Below, piece after piece: positions 9,650-19,391 of a DNA stretch of 64,000 nucleotides; within the stretch, counting starts at the first letter, position 1, and every line of letters begins with the position of its first letter. The notes under the pieces are model-generated. The model saw only the letters and a program-made list of their open reading frames with translations, was not told the DNA's origin and made no database searches. The position numbers were made by a program, and so were the translations under genes. The DNA is taken from the NCBI RefSeq assembly GCF_030252425.1, contig NZ_CP126994.1, positions 1,984,001-2,048,000 on the forward strand. Reading direction: 5' to 3'. The DNA is from Acidisoma sp. PAMC 29798. Lineage in GTDB: Bacteria > Pseudomonadota > Alphaproteobacteria > Acetobacterales > Acetobacteraceae.

Positions 9650-10864
9650 ATGCCGCGTCAGCCCCAGTCCGAGTTCCCCTCCCCCGTTTTCATCACAGAA
9701 ACCGCCGATCTTGAGGCGTTGTGCGCACGCCTGCGCATGGAGCCTTTCGTCACGATCGATACCGAATTCATTCGGGAACGAACCTATTGGCCGGAGCTTT
9801 GCGTCGTTCAGCTCGGTGGCGTGGGGGATGTGGCCGTCATCGATGCCCAGGCCGAAGGGATCGACCTCGCATCCCTCGGTGCGCTTCTGGCCGATCCCTC
9901 AGTGGTCAAGGTCTTCCACGCCGCGCGCCAGGACGTGGAGATTTTTCTGCTGATGTTCGGCGCCACGCCGGTGCCGATCTTCGATACGCAGGTTGCCGCC
10001 ATGGTCGCGGGCTTCGGCGACCAGGTCGGCTACGATGCCCTGGTCTCGGCGCTTACAGGGGCCCAGATCGACAAGTCGCATCGCTTCAGTGACTGGTCGG
10101 CGCGCCCGCTCTCCGCCTCTCAGCTTGCCTATGCGGCAGCCGACGTGACCCATCTTCGCAGCGTCTACAAAAAGCTGCTGGAGCGTCTCACGCAGGATGG
10201 CCGGATCGATTGGGTGGAGGAGGAAATGGCGGCCCTGACCAACCCCGGCCTTTACCAGGCCGATCCGGAGGCGATGTGGCTACGCTTGAAGCTCCGCCCG
10301 AGCGGGCGGCGGCAGGCAGGTCTGCTGCGGGCCATAGCTGCCTGGCGGGAGCGTGAGGCCCAGCGCGTCAACATCCCGCGTGGACGCCTTGTCAAGGACG
10401 AGGCTATTCCAGAAATCGCCGCCTTGGCGCCAGACAGCGTCGAGGGGCTGACCCGTGCGCGTGGCGTCACGCGTGGCTTCGCGGAAGGCAAGAGCGGCCT
10501 TTCCCTCCTCGCGGCTATCGCGGCGGCCAAGGCGCTGCCGGAGAATGAGCTGCCCGAACTGGCGCCGCGAGAAAGGGACGGTCCACGTCCGTCACCCGCC
10601 CTGCTCGCGCTGCTGCGTGTGCTTCTCGCCGCGAAGAGCGAGGAGCATGGCGTGGCGCCGCGCCTGCTGGCGTCCTCCGATGATCTCGACCGTCTGGCGA
10701 CGGAAGACACGCCCAGCGTTCCGGCAACGCAAGGGTGGCGTCGTCGCATGTTCGGTGAGGATGCGATGGCGCTCAAGGAAGGTCGGATTGCCTTGGCAAC
10801 ACGCGGTAAGCGCATCCGCCTGGTGCAGCTCGGAGCAAACGACACCGCCGAAGACGCAGCCTGA
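9650..10864 (+). CDS. rnd: Ribonuclease D
   Basis: A 404-aa DEDDy-family 3'-5' exoribonuclease that trims tRNA and other small RNA 3' ends. Exonuclease motifs are seen in order: ExoI IDTEFIRE, ExoII HAARQDVEIF, and ExoIII with Tyr and Asp in LAYAAADVTHL. HRDC-type helical domains follow (LRAIAAWREREAQRVNIPRG and AIAAAKALPENELPEL). Length fits the family. The start is taken at ATG 9650, just before a short variable N-terminus. It is convergent with the coiled-coil gene at 10889. Confidence 0.95.
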   Translation: MPRQPQSEFPSPVFITETADLEALCARLRMEPFVTIDTEFIRERTYWPELCVVQLGGVGDVAVIDAQAEGIDLASLGALLADPSVVKVFHAARQDVEIFLLMFGATPVPIFDTQVAAMVAGFGDQVGYDALVSALTGAQIDKSHRFSDWSARPLSASQLAYAAADVTHLRSVYKKLLERLTQDGRIDWVEEEMAALTNPGLYQADPEAMWLRLKLRPSGRRQAGLLRAIAAWREREAQRVNIPRGRLVKDEAIPEIAALAPDSVEGLTRARGVTRGFAEGKSGLSLLAAIAAAKALPENELPELAPRERDGPRPSPALLALLRVLLAAKSEEHGVAPRLLASSDDLDRLATEDTPSVPATQGWRRRMFGEDAMALKEGRIALATRGKRIRLVQLGANDTAEDAA

Positions 10865-10888
10865 CGTCGATCCGAACGCGACCGCGCA

Positions 10889-11254
10889 TCAAGAGGCGAT
10901 GGGATCGTCTGCCATTGATTGATCATCGCGTTTGATCGCCGCTGTGTCGGCTGTTTTACGGCCGCTTCGTTTTGATGGTGAGCCACCGTTGCCCAGCGTC
11001 GGTATCGCTTTGCGCTCGTTGCGCTCAGCCTCGGTCTGGATGGCTTCCAATCTCTCGGAGGCCTCTTCGGCCAAGCGACGGTAGTCCTTGTTCTTGATTC
11101 GAAGATTGGCGTTGGCGCGCTCAAGTTTTTCGATCCTGGCGCGCAATTCTTCTTTGCTTGAGGGCGACAGCTTCGCTGTCGGAAGTGTCGCGCTGCTCAT
11201 ACGCCCCGAAGGCCGTTTACGCGCCTTCGCCGTCCCAATCGTCGCACGGGCCAT
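10889..11254 (-). CDS. Hypothetical coiled-coil protein (121 aa)
   Basis: No family is recognised. The central region (KEELRARIEKLERANANLR and the following LAEEASERLEAIQTEAERN) has strong heptad character and should form a coiled coil, flanked by basic, Ser-rich, probably disordered ends. A good Shine-Dalgarno (GAGGA, six bases before ATG 11254 on the minus strand) supports translation. The preceding leader contains a perfect 9-bp hairpin with a GAAA loop. It could be a nucleic-acid-associated or scaffold protein, but no function can be assigned. Confidence 0.6.
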   Translation of the reverse strand: MARATIGTAKARKRPSGRMSSATLPTAKLSPSSKEELRARIEKLERANANLRIKNKDYRRLAEEASERLEAIQTEAERNERKAIPTLGNGGSPSKRSGRKTADTAAIKRDDQSMADDPIAS

Positions 11255-11282
11255 CTCGGTTCCTCTTCATCGAGCCATATCG

Positions 11283-11304
11283 GGCGGCGGAGAAATCCGC
11301 CGCC
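11283..11304. other. GAAA/TTTC-loop stem-loop in the leader of the coiled-coil gene
   Basis: GGCGGCGGA (11283-11291) and TCCGCCGCC (11296-11304) pair perfectly around a 4-nt loop (GAAA on the plus strand). It lies about 30 bp upstream of the coiled-coil gene and downstream of the MFS gene. No T-run follows on either strand, so it is not a classical terminator. Confidence 0.5.
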
Positions 11305-11345
11305 GTCGCATATGCGCAATCCAGAGGTGTTGGTCGAGTGCAACA

Positions 11346-11365
11346 AACCAGGAAGTGACCTGGTT
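11346..11365 (-). terminator. Probable terminator of the MFS gene
   Basis: AACCAGG and CCTGGTT (11346-11352 and 11359-11365) form a 7-bp stem. On the minus strand the stem is followed by TTTGTTG and overlaps the TAA stop of the transporter gene. Weak to moderate T-richness makes it a plausible intrinsic terminator. Confidence 0.45.
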
Positions 11366-12614
11366 AGATCGCCCGAGCGGCTCTGCCGCTGCGAGAGACG
11401 CCCCTTGTTGGGGCCTGGATGTGCGGAAGAAACATCGCCAACAGGCCTATCATAGGGAGAAACGAACAGAGGCGATAGGTAAAAACAATGCCGTAATGGT
11501 CTGCGATGACCCCAACCGCTGCCGCGCCCAACCCGCCCATGCCAAAAGCGAGGCCAAAAAAGAGGCCGGAGATCATGCCCACGCGCCCGGGAACCAACTC
11601 CTGCGCATAGACAATCATCGCCGGCATGGCTGAAGACAGCACAAATCCGATGATCACCGACAGCACCGCCGTCATGGGCAAGCCCATGTAAGGAAGCGCT
11701 AAAGTGAAGGGCAGGACACCAAGAATCGAAATCCAGATGACGAGTTTGCGGCCCACGCGATCACCGATGGGCCCACCCAGAACCGTGCCGACCGCCGCCG
11801 CCGCCAGAAAAAGAAACAGAAAAAGCTGAGCGCTCTGAACGGATACGCCGAAATGATGAATCAAATAAAAAGTATAATAACTCGTAATGCTTGCGAGATA
11901 AAAAAACTTTGAGAAAACCAGCGCGATTAAGATCACCATCGTCATGATCACTTTTCCGCGAGGCAGGGGCTCATGGGCATGAAGGGTCGCGGAAACACGC
12001 CGTGGTTTTGCGAGCCTTTGGCGATACCACTCCCCGACTCCACCCAGGATGACCATGCCGAGCAAGGCGATGAGGGTGAACCACAGGATGCTGCGTTGGC
12101 CGTGCGGCACGACGACGAAGGCTGCGAGCAAAGGCCCCATGGCACTGCCGGCATTGCCGCCGACCTGAAAGACCGATTGGGCAAGACCGTGACGCCCGCC
12201 CGAGGAAAGGCGCGCGACGCGCGAGGACTCTGGATGGAAGATCGAGGATCCGACACCGATCATCGCGGCCGCGACCAGAAGCATGATGAAGCTGTCCGCC
12301 CGTGACAGCATCGCCAGGCCAATGAGGGTGAACCCCATTCCCGCCGCCAGGGAAAAGGGCAGCGGCCGCTTATCCGAATACATGCCCACCAAAGGCTGAA
12401 GCAGCGAGGCCGTCACCTGGAAGACGCAGGTGAGCAGACCGATCTGGCCGAAGTTCAGGCGGAACTGGGTCTTCAGCACGGGATAGATGGCCGGCAGCAC
12501 GGATTGCAGGGTGTCGTTCACGAAATGCGAAAAGCTGATCGCGATCAGGACCGCGAAGACGATCCCTTCGGGACCCACAGCCGGAACCGCTGCCTGGTTT
12601 GTCCTGGCGCTCAT
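11364..12614 (-). CDS. MFS transporter, fosmidomycin-resistance (Fsr) type
   Basis: A 416-aa major facilitator with 12 predicted membrane segments. The opening SFSHFVNDTLQSVLPAIYPV and the loop GVGSSIFHPESSRVARLSSG are characteristic of the Fsr/YfnC drug-efflux family, which exports fosmidomycin in E. coli. The motif-A-like loop is VGMYSDKRPLP. The natural substrate is unknown. It is divergent from der, with about 97 bp between the starts. Confidence 0.88.
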   Translation of the reverse strand: MSARTNQAAVPAVGPEGIVFAVLIAISFSHFVNDTLQSVLPAIYPVLKTQFRLNFGQIGLLTCVFQVTASLLQPLVGMYSDKRPLPFSLAAGMGFTLIGLAMLSRADSFIMLLVAAAMIGVGSSIFHPESSRVARLSSGGRHGLAQSVFQVGGNAGSAMGPLLAAFVVVPHGQRSILWFTLIALLGMVILGGVGEWYRQRLAKPRRVSATLHAHEPLPRGKVIMTMVILIALVFSKFFYLASITSYYTFYLIHHFGVSVQSAQLFLFLFLAAAAVGTVLGGPIGDRVGRKLVIWISILGVLPFTLALPYMGLPMTAVLSVIIGFVLSSAMPAMIVYAQELVPGRVGMISGLFFGLAFGMGGLGAAAVGVIADHYGIVFTYRLCSFLPMIGLLAMFLPHIQAPTRGVSRSGRAARAI

Positions 12615-12711
12615 TCTTGGTTCTCCCGTTCAGGCCGCCCGGCCGACGCCGGACACGCATTCCATCAAACCCTTACTGCCTGGGGCGATTTGGCAGTATT
12701 GCCCGTCACGC

Positions 12712-14088
12712 ATGGAAACCCCGCTCGTCGTCATCGCCGGCCGACCGAATGTCGGCAAAAGCAGTCTCTTCAACCGCCTCGTTGGGCGGCGTCAGGCGTT
12801 GGTCGCAGATCAGCCCGGCCTCACGCGCGACCGTCAGGAGGCAACCTGCGTCCTCGGGGGACGCCAGGTGCGGATCGCCGATACCGCCGGGTTGGAGGAA
12901 GCGCCGCCGGACAGCTTGTCCGGCCGTATGCGAGCTGGTGCCGCGACCACGCTGGAACAAGCCGACCTCATTCTGTTTGTGGTCGATGCGCGTGCCGGCA
13001 TCTTGCCGCCCGATGCGCATTTCGGCGCCTGGCTCCGTCGGCTGGGGCGCCCGGTGCTTCTGGTCGCCAACAAGACCGAGGGCCGCGTCGGCTACAATAA
13101 CGCCCTCGATGCCTATTCCCTGGGCCTGGGTGAGCCGCTTTCGGTTTCGGCCGAACATGGCGAGGGTCTCAGCCATCTGATGAGCACCATCGCCGAGATG
13201 TTGCCGCAGCCGACGGACGCCGATTTGCGTGCCGAAGCAGAGGCGGAAGGCGACGAGGCCGAGGAACAGGTCAAGCCGCTTCGTCTGGTCATTCTCGGGC
13301 GACCCAATGCCGGCAAATCCACGCTGGTGAACCGCCTGATCGGGCAGGACCGGATGCTGACCGGCCCCGAGCCCGGCATTACCCGGGATGCGATTACCCT
13401 GCCGATGCGCGACACCGATGGGCGCGAGTTCCAGCTGGTGGATACCGCCGGCCTGCGCCGCCGCGCCCGGGTGCAGGACGATGTCGAGAAGCTGTCCACC
13501 GGCGCCAGCATCAATGCGATGCGCTTCGCGGAAGTCGTGGTTCTGACCGTCGATGCCGTGGACGGTCTGCATGACCAGGATCTGCAAATCGCACGTCTGG
13601 TCGAGAAGGAAGGCCGCGCCCTGGTGGTGGTCCTCAACAAGTGGGACGCGGTCGAAGACCGCGATGCGACGCGCAAAGAGGTGTCGGATCGGCTGGAACG
13701 CAGCCTCGCCCAGCTCAAGGGCATTCCCGTCGTCACCTTAAGTGCGATGACCGGCGCCAATATCCAGAAGCTGCTGCCCGCCGTGCGGAAGGTTCATGAC
13801 ACCTGGAACAAGCGGATCGCCACATCAGCCCTCAATCGCTGGTTCGCGGATGCCATCGCCCGCCATCCGCCACCGAACATCCAGGGCCGCCGGCTCAAGC
13901 TGCGCTACGTGACGCAGGCGAACGCCCGGCCGCCGACCTTCATCGTGTTCGGCACCCGCGCCGAGGCGACGCCCGAGGATTATCGCCGTTACCTGATCAA
14001 TGAGCTGCGGGAGGTCTTCGACTTGCCGGGAACGCCCATCCGTCTGGATTTCCGTGGCACCGTTAATCCCTTCGCGGAAAAGGATTAA
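12712..14088 (+). CDS. der: Ribosome-biogenesis GTPase Der (EngA)
   Basis: A 458-aa tandem-GTPase protein required for maturation of the 50S subunit. Two complete G domains are visible: the first P-loop GRPNVGKSS near residue 10 with DTAGLEE and NKTE, the second GRPNAGKST near residue 196 with DTAGLRRRARV and NKWD. A C-terminal KH-like domain follows (RRLKLRYVTQANARPPTFIVFGTR). An acidic linker (EAEAEGDEAEEQ) separates the G domains. The start is placed at METPLVVIAGRP because the upstream in-frame extension is Pro/Ala-rich and antisense to the transporter gene. Confidence 0.96.
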   Translation: METPLVVIAGRPNVGKSSLFNRLVGRRQALVADQPGLTRDRQEATCVLGGRQVRIADTAGLEEAPPDSLSGRMRAGAATTLEQADLILFVVDARAGILPPDAHFGAWLRRLGRPVLLVANKTEGRVGYNNALDAYSLGLGEPLSVSAEHGEGLSHLMSTIAEMLPQPTDADLRAEAEAEGDEAEEQVKPLRLVILGRPNAGKSTLVNRLIGQDRMLTGPEPGITRDAITLPMRDTDGREFQLVDTAGLRRRARVQDDVEKLSTGASINAMRFAEVVVLTVDAVDGLHDQDLQIARLVEKEGRALVVVLNKWDAVEDRDATRKEVSDRLERSLAQLKGIPVVTLSAMTGANIQKLLPAVRKVHDTWNKRIATSALNRWFADAIARHPPPNIQGRRLKLRYVTQANARPPTFIVFGTRAEATPEDYRRYLINELREVFDLPGTPIRLDFRGTVNPFAEKD

Positions 14089-14256
14089 TCGACTTCAACT
14101 GAGACGAAGGCTTCGCTTGACGCGGCTTCGGATGACACCCTAGAAGACCCATGTTGCTGATTTGTTCCGAAATTCGATCCGACATCGAAGCGCCGCTGGC
14201 ATTTCGTTCTGGTCGGGGGAACAAACTGAGGTTCGAAGAAGTCGTGGGGTTCATCC

Positions 14257-14997
14257 ATGTTAACGCGCAAACAGCATGAGCTGCTGATATTCATCGACCG
14301 CCATCTCAGGTCATCGGGCTATTCGCCGAGCTTTGACGAGATGAAGGAGGCGCTCAATCTGCGCTCGAAATCCGGCATCCATCGCCTGATCTCGGCTTTG
14401 GAAGAGCGCGGTTTCCTCAGCCGCCGCCACCATCAGGCGCGCGCCCTTGAAGTGCTGCGCATGCCTGGCGAACCGGCGCCGGTGGCGGCCCTTGCACAGG
14501 CCAATACGGATGCACCGCGGCGACCTGACGCAGTGGCGACGGGTTTCGCGCCCACCGTCATTCAGGGGGACTTCTCGCCGCGCCTGAAGGGCGTGCGCGC
14601 CCCACCAGAGGCAGGTGCCGTCCAGCTGCCGCTCTATGGGCGGATCGCGGCCGGCCTGCCGATCGAGGCGATGCATGACATCTCCACCCATATCGAAGTC
14701 CCGGTGGCCCTGCTGGGTGCGGGCGAGCACTACGCCCTTGAAGTGGCAGGTGACTCGATGGTCGATGCCGGCATTCAGGACGGCGACACCGTCATCATCC
14801 GGCGGGTTGAAGCGGCCGAGAACGGCCAGATCGTCGTCGCTCTCGTCGATGAGGAAGAGGTAACGCTGAAGCGCCTGCGGCGTCGGGGTAATTCGATCGC
14901 CCTGGAGCCGGCCAACCCCCGCCACGAAAGCCGCATTTTCCCTGCGGAACGGGTTCGTATCCAGGGGCGCCTCGTCGCGCTGATGCGACGATATTAG
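14257..14997 (+). CDS. lexA: LexA SOS repressor
   Basis: A 246-aa LexA, slightly long for the family because of a Pro/Ala-rich linker (residues ~70-120). The N-terminal winged helix ([20 protein letters not shown], then [13 protein letters not shown]) binds SOS operators. The C-terminal S24 peptidase domain carries the self-cleavage site Ala132-Gly133 in GRIAAGLP, catalytic Ser167 in AGDSMVDAG and Lys205 in VTLKRL. DNA damage via RecA triggers autocleavage. An exact alphaproteobacterial SOS box (GTTC-N7-GTTC) was not found in the ~170 bp upstream, although several GTTC half-sites at other spacings occur. Confidence 0.95.
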   Translation: MLTRKQHELLIFIDRHLRSSGYSPSFDEMKEALNLRSKSGIHRLISALEERGFLSRRHHQARALEVLRMPGEPAPVAALAQANTDAPRRPDAVATGFAPTVIQGDFSPRLKGVRAPPEAGAVQLPLYGRIAAGLPIEAMHDISTHIEVPVALLGAGEHYALEVAGDSMVDAGIQDGDTVIIRRVEAAENGQIVVALVDEEEVTLKRLRRRGNSIALEPANPRHESRIFPAERVRIQGRLVALMRRY

Positions 14998-15114
14998 GTG
15001 AGGCTTGTTGAAGGCGGCAGTTCCGCCATGTTATGGGTCTTATAGGACAGGAGTTTCGGTCATGCTCAGCCCGATTGGCGTCATCTAGGTTTCGCGGCGT
15101 GAAGGTGGGTCATC

Positions 15115-15672
15115 ATGTCGATCGCCCTCTTCAAATACCTCGATAAACCCCACCTTTATCTCGATAATCTCCGCAATATCGCCACGGTATTGGGCTCGCT
15201 GCTCATTCCGGTCGCGATCAGCGTGTCGTCCCGATCCCGCGAACGAAAAAGGGCGACACTCGATCTTCTTCGCCGCTTCACCTCGGACAAGATCATCACG
15301 GACCGGCTGCGGTCGCTCTACCAATATCGCCGGTTCGAAGAAGCAGAGGCGGGTGCCATTAATCCGTTTGCCTCTGATAGCGAGCTGATTATCGAATCGA
15401 TCCTGATGCTGAATTTCTGTGACACGGTTTGCATCGAAGTGAAGGCCGGCCTGATCGACCGCCGGATGCTCTACCGGACACTTGGCCCCACGCTCATCGG
15501 CGCACGACAAACGATCATGACCCGATTGGAGACCAAGTTCGGCATGAAACTCGGCCAAGCCTATGAGGATTTGGAGCGATTGGTCGGTCAAGCAGAAACC
15601 TACCAGAGACGAAAGGGCCTGGGATTCGTGACGCGCATCCCACGGTCAATGCGGCCGTCTTCGCCTACCTGA
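15115..15672 (+). CDS. Membrane-anchored protein resembling DUF4760
   Basis: A 185-aa protein with an N-terminal hydrophobic segment (IATVLGSLLIPVAISVSS) followed directly by a basic, helical cytoplasmic region (RSRERKRATLDLLRRFTSDK). This layout and the ATLDLL segment resemble DUF4760 proteins of unknown function. The remainder is predicted helical. The 3' end overlaps the antitoxin gene by 8 bp in convergent orientation. The family assignment is from memory of the pattern and is tentative. Confidence 0.6.
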   Translation: MSIALFKYLDKPHLYLDNLRNIATVLGSLLIPVAISVSSRSRERKRATLDLLRRFTSDKIITDRLRSLYQYRRFEEAEAGAINPFASDSELIIESILMLNFCDTVCIEVKAGLIDRRMLYRTLGPTLIGARQTIMTRLETKFGMKLGQAYEDLERLVGQAETYQRRKGLGFVTRIPRSMRPSSPT

Positions 15673-15853
15673 ACTTCCCGGCCCAGGCGGCGCAGACCGC
15701 GTCATCCGCCGTATCGGAGGGTTCCGACCGCGCCGGGGTCAGTACCAATTTGTCACCCTCCACCGCCACGTAGAACAGCGTAACGTCGCCCACGGCGTCC
15801 AGCGCCTCTCGGGGCAAGGTGATTTGATTTCTGGATGACAACTTTACGATCAT
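15665..15853 (-). CDS. AbrB/MazE/SpoVT-family antitoxin-like protein
   Basis: A 62-aa protein consisting almost entirely of a SpoVT-AbrB swapped-hairpin domain (MIVKLSSRNQITLPREALDA, then EGDKLVLTPA). Such proteins are usually toxin-neutralising, autoregulating DNA-binding antitoxins. The start at 15853 is chosen because the domain begins exactly there; a longer in-frame extension of 22 residues is Cys-rich and unlike the family. No toxin gene is adjacent on the same strand, so it may be an orphan antitoxin or a stand-alone regulator. Confidence 0.75.
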   Translation of the reverse strand: MIVKLSSRNQITLPREALDAVGDVTLFYVAVEGDKLVLTPARSEPSDTADDAVCAAWAGKFR

Positions 15854-15942
15854 AGAACCGAGTTGGGGCGTGACTTGCCCTTTACAACGGAAAGCGCGAC
15901 ACGCCCCCACACACTGCAACCACGCCTCGCGGAGCCACGACC

Positions 15943-16692
15943 ATGGCCGGCCATAGCCAATTCAAGAACATCATGCATCGCAAGGGCGCGCAGGATGCGC
16001 GACGTGCGCGGCAATTCGCCAAGCTTATCCGGGAGATCACGGTCTCAGCCCGCAGCGGGCTCCCTGACCCCGCATCCAATCCGCGGTTGCGCTCGGCCGT
16101 CCTCGCGGCGCGGAAAGAAAATATGCCCAAGGACACCGTCGACCGCGCCATCAAGAAGGCGGCCGGCGGTTCGGCGGGCGAGGACTATCTGGAGGTTCGC
16201 TACGAGGGCTACGGCCCGCATGGCGTGGCCGTCATCGTTGAGGCATTGACCGACAATCGCAACCGCACCGCGTCAGATGTGCGCGCCGCCTTCAACAAGC
16301 ATGGCGGTGCCCTGGGCGAGACCAATGCCGTCAGCTTCATGTTCGACCGGCTGGCCGTGATCCGCTACCCGGCGGCGGTCGCGAGTGCTGACGACATGCT
16401 GGAAGCCGGCATCGAAGCCGGCGCCGAGAATGTCGAAAGCACCGCCGAGATGCATGAAATTACCGGCATGCCGGACAGCCTGCTGGGCATGCAGGAGGCG
16501 TTGGAAGCGCGGTTCGGCCAGGCGGAGCTCGCCAAGCTCGACTGGCGGCCGCGCACGACGATACCCGTGGACGAGGACGCCGCGACATCGGTGCTGAAAC
16601 TCCTCGACGTGCTCGACGAATCAGACGACGTACAGAACGTGTATGCGAATTTCGACCTTCCCGAGTCCCTGATGCAGAAACTCTCGGCTTGA
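15943..16692 (+). CDS. yebC: YebC/PmpR family regulator/translation factor
   Basis: A 249-aa TACO1/YebC family protein with the hallmark [20 protein letters not shown] start and the [19 protein letters not shown] segment. Family members act as transcriptional regulators, and more recently as factors that relieve ribosome stalling at proline-rich stretches. It precedes ruvC with a 3-nt overlap, the common alphaproteobacterial arrangement. The proline-rich TolA, the BcsH-like protein and other gene products in this window are plausible clients, which is inference. Confidence 0.95.
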   Translation: MAGHSQFKNIMHRKGAQDARRARQFAKLIREITVSARSGLPDPASNPRLRSAVLAARKENMPKDTVDRAIKKAAGGSAGEDYLEVRYEGYGPHGVAVIVEALTDNRNRTASDVRAAFNKHGGALGETNAVSFMFDRLAVIRYPAAVASADDMLEAGIEAGAENVESTAEMHEITGMPDSLLGMQEALEARFGQAELAKLDWRPRTTIPVDEDAATSVLKLLDVLDESDDVQNVYANFDLPESLMQKLSA

Positions 16693-17195
16693 TCCGGATC
16701 ATCGGCATCGACCCCGGCCTGCGCGTCACCGGTTGGGGCGTGGTGGAATCCGATGGCAATCGTCTGCGCCATGTCGCGGACGGCATCGTCATGACCGATA
16801 GTGAGGACAGCGTCCCGCTGCGCCTGCGCGCGCTGCATGAGGCGCTGACGACGTTGATCGACCTCTATCAGCCGCGCGAAGCGGCAGTGGAGGAGACTTA
16901 TGTGAATGCCAATGCCACCGCGACGCTGAAGCTGGGCTATGCGCGCGGTGTCGCGCTGCTGGTGCCGGCGCTTGCGGGCCTTTCGGTCGCCGAATACGGC
17001 GCCAAGACGGTGAAGCTCTCGGTGGTCGGCACCGGCGGCGCCGACAAGAACCAGGTCGGTATCATGGTCCGCCGCCTACTGCCCGGCGCCACGCTCAAAC
17101 GCGCCGATGCGGCGGACGCCCTGGCCGTCGCCATTTGCCACGCCCATCACCGTAGCAGCCGCCAGGCCTGGAGCCGCGCCGCGGTCCCCGCATGA
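16689..17195 (+). CDS. ruvC: Holliday junction endonuclease RuvC
   Basis: A 168-aa resolvase that cleaves Holliday junctions with RuvAB. The RNase-H-fold active site is complete: Asp8 in [13 protein letters not shown], Glu in AAVEETYVN, and the paired Asp residues in [15 protein letters not shown]. The TTG start overlaps the TGA of yebC, implying translational coupling. The 3' end overlaps ruvA by ATGA. Confidence 0.95.
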   Translation: MIRIIGIDPGLRVTGWGVVESDGNRLRHVADGIVMTDSEDSVPLRLRALHEALTTLIDLYQPREAAVEETYVNANATATLKLGYARGVALLVPALAGLSVAEYGAKTVKLSVVGTGGADKNQVGIMVRRLLPGATLKRADAADALAVAICHAHHRSSRQAWSRAAVPA

Positions 17196-17800
17196 TCGGA
17201 AGTCTGAGAGGAACGGTCGAGGGCCATGAAGACGGGCGCTGCATCGTCGAGGTTGGCGGCGTCGGCTATCTCGTCCATGCCTCGTCACGCACGCTATCCA
17301 CCCTGCCTGCGCCGCCGGCCGAGACGCGTCTGCTGATCGAGACCTTCGTGCGGGAAGACGCCATCACCCTCTATGGCTTCGCGACCGGCGCCGAACGCGC
17401 CTGGTTTCGCTTGCTGACCACCGTGCAGGGCGTCGGACCGAAGGTCGCGCTCGCGATCCTGTCGGCGCTGTCCTCGGACGAGCTGTCCTTTGCCATTGCC
17501 TCCGGGGACCGCGCCTCGCTCGGCCGGGCCTCCGGCGTAGGACCCAAGCTCGCCGCGCGGCTTGCCCTGGAACTCAAGGAAAAGGCCGGCACGCTCGCCC
17601 TGCCCGTCAGTCTGGCGGAGGGGATCGCGGCACCTGTCCTGCCCGTCGGCATTGCCGGGGATGCGCTGTCGGCGCTCATGAACCTCGGCTATCGCCGGCC
17701 GGAAGCGCAGGCCGCCGTCAACCGCGCCATCGATAAGCTGGGTGAAGATGCCGCCCTCGCGGTGCTCATTCCCGCCGCCCTGCGGGAATTGGCGCGATGA
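17192..17800 (+). CDS. ruvA: Holliday junction DNA helicase subunit RuvA
   Basis: A 202-aa RuvA that binds four-way junctions and recruits RuvB. An N-terminal OB fold ([20 protein letters not shown]), tandem HhH motifs ([14 protein letters not shown] and [19 protein letters not shown]) and the C-terminal RuvB-contact domain ([19 protein letters not shown]) are visible. ATGA overlaps with both ruvC and ruvB show a coupled ruvCAB unit. Confidence 0.96.
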   Translation: MIGSLRGTVEGHEDGRCIVEVGGVGYLVHASSRTLSTLPAPPAETRLLIETFVREDAITLYGFATGAERAWFRLLTTVQGVGPKVALAILSALSSDELSFAIASGDRASLGRASGVGPKLAARLALELKEKAGTLALPVSLAEGIAAPVLPVGIAGDALSALMNLGYRRPEAQAAVNRAIDKLGEDAALAVLIPAALRELAR

Positions 17801-18915
17801 CCACCCGCCCGACGCGCCGCAAGGCAGGTCCTGCCGCTGAGCCCGAGATGGAGGAAGACCGCACGGTCTCCCCCATGCGCGCCTTCGAGGATGGCGGAGA
17901 AGCGAGCCTGCGCCCGCAGGTCTTGGCGGAGTTCATCGGCCAGGAAGGCAGCCGGCGGAACCTCGCGATTTTCATCGAAGCCGCGCGCGGTCGGGGTGAG
18001 GCGTTGGACCATGTGCTGCTGCATGGGCCGCCGGGTCTGGGCAAAACCACCCTCGCCCAGATCGTGGCGCGGGAATTGGGCGTGGGTTTCCGTGCGACGT
18101 CCGGTCCCGTCATCCAGAAGGCCGGCGACCTCGCCGCGATCCTCACGAACCTCCAGCCGAGGGACGTGCTGTTCATCGACGAAATCCATCGCCTCCAGCC
18201 GGCGATCGAGGAAGTGCTCTATCCGGCGATGGAGGATTTCCAGCTCGATTTGGTGATCGGCGAAGGGCCGGCGGCGCGGTCACTGCGAATCGACTTGCCG
18301 CCCTTCACCCTGGTCGGCGCGACGACGCGAGCGGGTCTGCTGGCCACGCCACTGCGCGACCGATTCGGCATTCCCCTGCGGCTGGTGCTGTACACGCCGG
18401 AGGAGCTTCGCGTGATCGTCGCGCGCGGGGCGCGGCTGCTTGGCTTCGACCTGTCGGACGAAGGCGCGGTCGAGATCGCCTGCCGCTCGCGTGGCACGCC
18501 GCGAATCGCCGGCCGGCTGCTGCGCCGGGTGCGGGACTTCGCGACAGTCGAGGGCCAGAGCCGGGTCGATCGCGCCATCGCCGACGCCGCCCTGACACGG
18601 CTGGAAGTCGATAAGCGCGGCCTGGACGCCATGGACCGCCGCTACCTTCGCCGAATCGCCGAGCATCATGCCGGCGGACCGGTGGGCGTGGAGACGCTGG
18701 CCGCCGCTTTGGCCGAAGCGCGCGATACCCTCGAAGACGTGATCGAGCCGTATTTGATCCAGGAAGGCCTCATCCTCCGTACCAGTCGGGGCCGGATGCT
18801 GGGTGAGCCGGGCTGGCGCCATATCGACATGCGGCCGCCTGCCCTTTCCCCCGAACAGCGCGACCTGCTGTCCTCTGATCTCTTTTCCCCCAAGGACGGT
18901 ACTGCATCATCGTGA
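17797..18915 (+). CDS. ruvB: Holliday junction branch-migration ATPase RuvB
   Basis: A 372-aa AAA+ motor. Walker [13 protein letters not shown], Walker [11 protein letters not shown], sensor 1 [10 protein letters not shown], the arginine-finger region TPLRDRFGI and the C-terminal winged helix ([16 protein letters not shown]) are all present. An N-terminal extension of about 30 residues (Pro/Ala/Glu-rich) is longer than in E. coli. The next gene, ybgC, begins at a GTG overlapping the stop. Confidence 0.97.
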   Translation: MTTRPTRRKAGPAAEPEMEEDRTVSPMRAFEDGGEASLRPQVLAEFIGQEGSRRNLAIFIEAARGRGEALDHVLLHGPPGLGKTTLAQIVARELGVGFRATSGPVIQKAGDLAAILTNLQPRDVLFIDEIHRLQPAIEEVLYPAMEDFQLDLVIGEGPAARSLRIDLPPFTLVGATTRAGLLATPLRDRFGIPLRLVLYTPEELRVIVARGARLLGFDLSDEGAVEIACRSRGTPRIAGRLLRRVRDFATVEGQSRVDRAIADAALTRLEVDKRGLDAMDRRYLRRIAEHHAGGPVGVETLAAALAEARDTLEDVIEPYLIQEGLILRTSRGRMLGEPGWRHIDMRPPALSPEQRDLLSSDLFSPKDGTASS

Positions 18916-19379
18916 GCTTCACCCTGACCGACGACTTCGCCGAGGGCGTGCATCGCTACGGCCTGCGCATCTATTTCGAGGATACCGATGCCGGTGGTGT
19001 CGTCTATCACGCCAACTACCTGCGCTTCGCCGAGCGCGCCCGCACCGAATCCCTGCGCGCCATGGGACTGCCCCATTCCGAGATGATGGTGCGACACGGC
19101 ATGATCTTCGTGGTGCGGCGCGCCGAGTTGGACTATCAGCGCCCTGCCCGCTTGGATGACTGGCTGATGATCGACACCAAGGCCCTTTGGGTGCGCGGCG
19201 CGAGCGTCGGCTTGCGCCAAACGGTGCGGCGCGGCGAAGAGACGATAGCGGTCGTGGATTTGACGCTGGTGAGCATCCGCCTGCAAACGGGGCGCGCGGA
19301 GCGGCTTCCCGCGCCTTGGCGTCTGGCACTAACGGCGATGGCTGAGGCCTCTGGCTTGTCTCAGTTGCGGTCAACATAG
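18912..19379 (+). CDS. ybgC: Tol-Pal-associated acyl-CoA thioesterase YbgC
   Basis: A 155-aa hotdog-fold 4-hydroxybenzoyl-CoA thioesterase family member. The active-site segment [21 protein letters not shown] contains the catalytic Asp, and the C-terminal half matches the family. It is the first gene of the Tol-Pal group and hydrolyses acyl-CoA thioesters in the cytoplasm. The GTG start overlaps ruvB by 4 bp, so the recombination genes and the tol genes may share a transcript. Confidence 0.93.
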   Translation: MSFTLTDDFAEGVHRYGLRIYFEDTDAGGVVYHANYLRFAERARTESLRAMGLPHSEMMVRHGMIFVVRRAELDYQRPARLDDWLMIDTKALWVRGASVGLRQTVRRGEETIAVVDLTLVSIRLQTGRAERLPAPWRLALTAMAEASGLSQLRST

Positions 19380-19391
19380 GGGTTTCGAGAA

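Noticed and set aside
14089-14256. SOS box upstream of lexA
   Set aside because: Several GTTC and one GAAC half-sites are present, but none at the N7 spacing needed for the alphaproteobacterial LexA site.
15064-15090. 8-codon frame (MLSPIGVI) with a good ribosome binding site before the DUF4760-like gene
   Set aside because: Too short to judge and not coupled to the next start.
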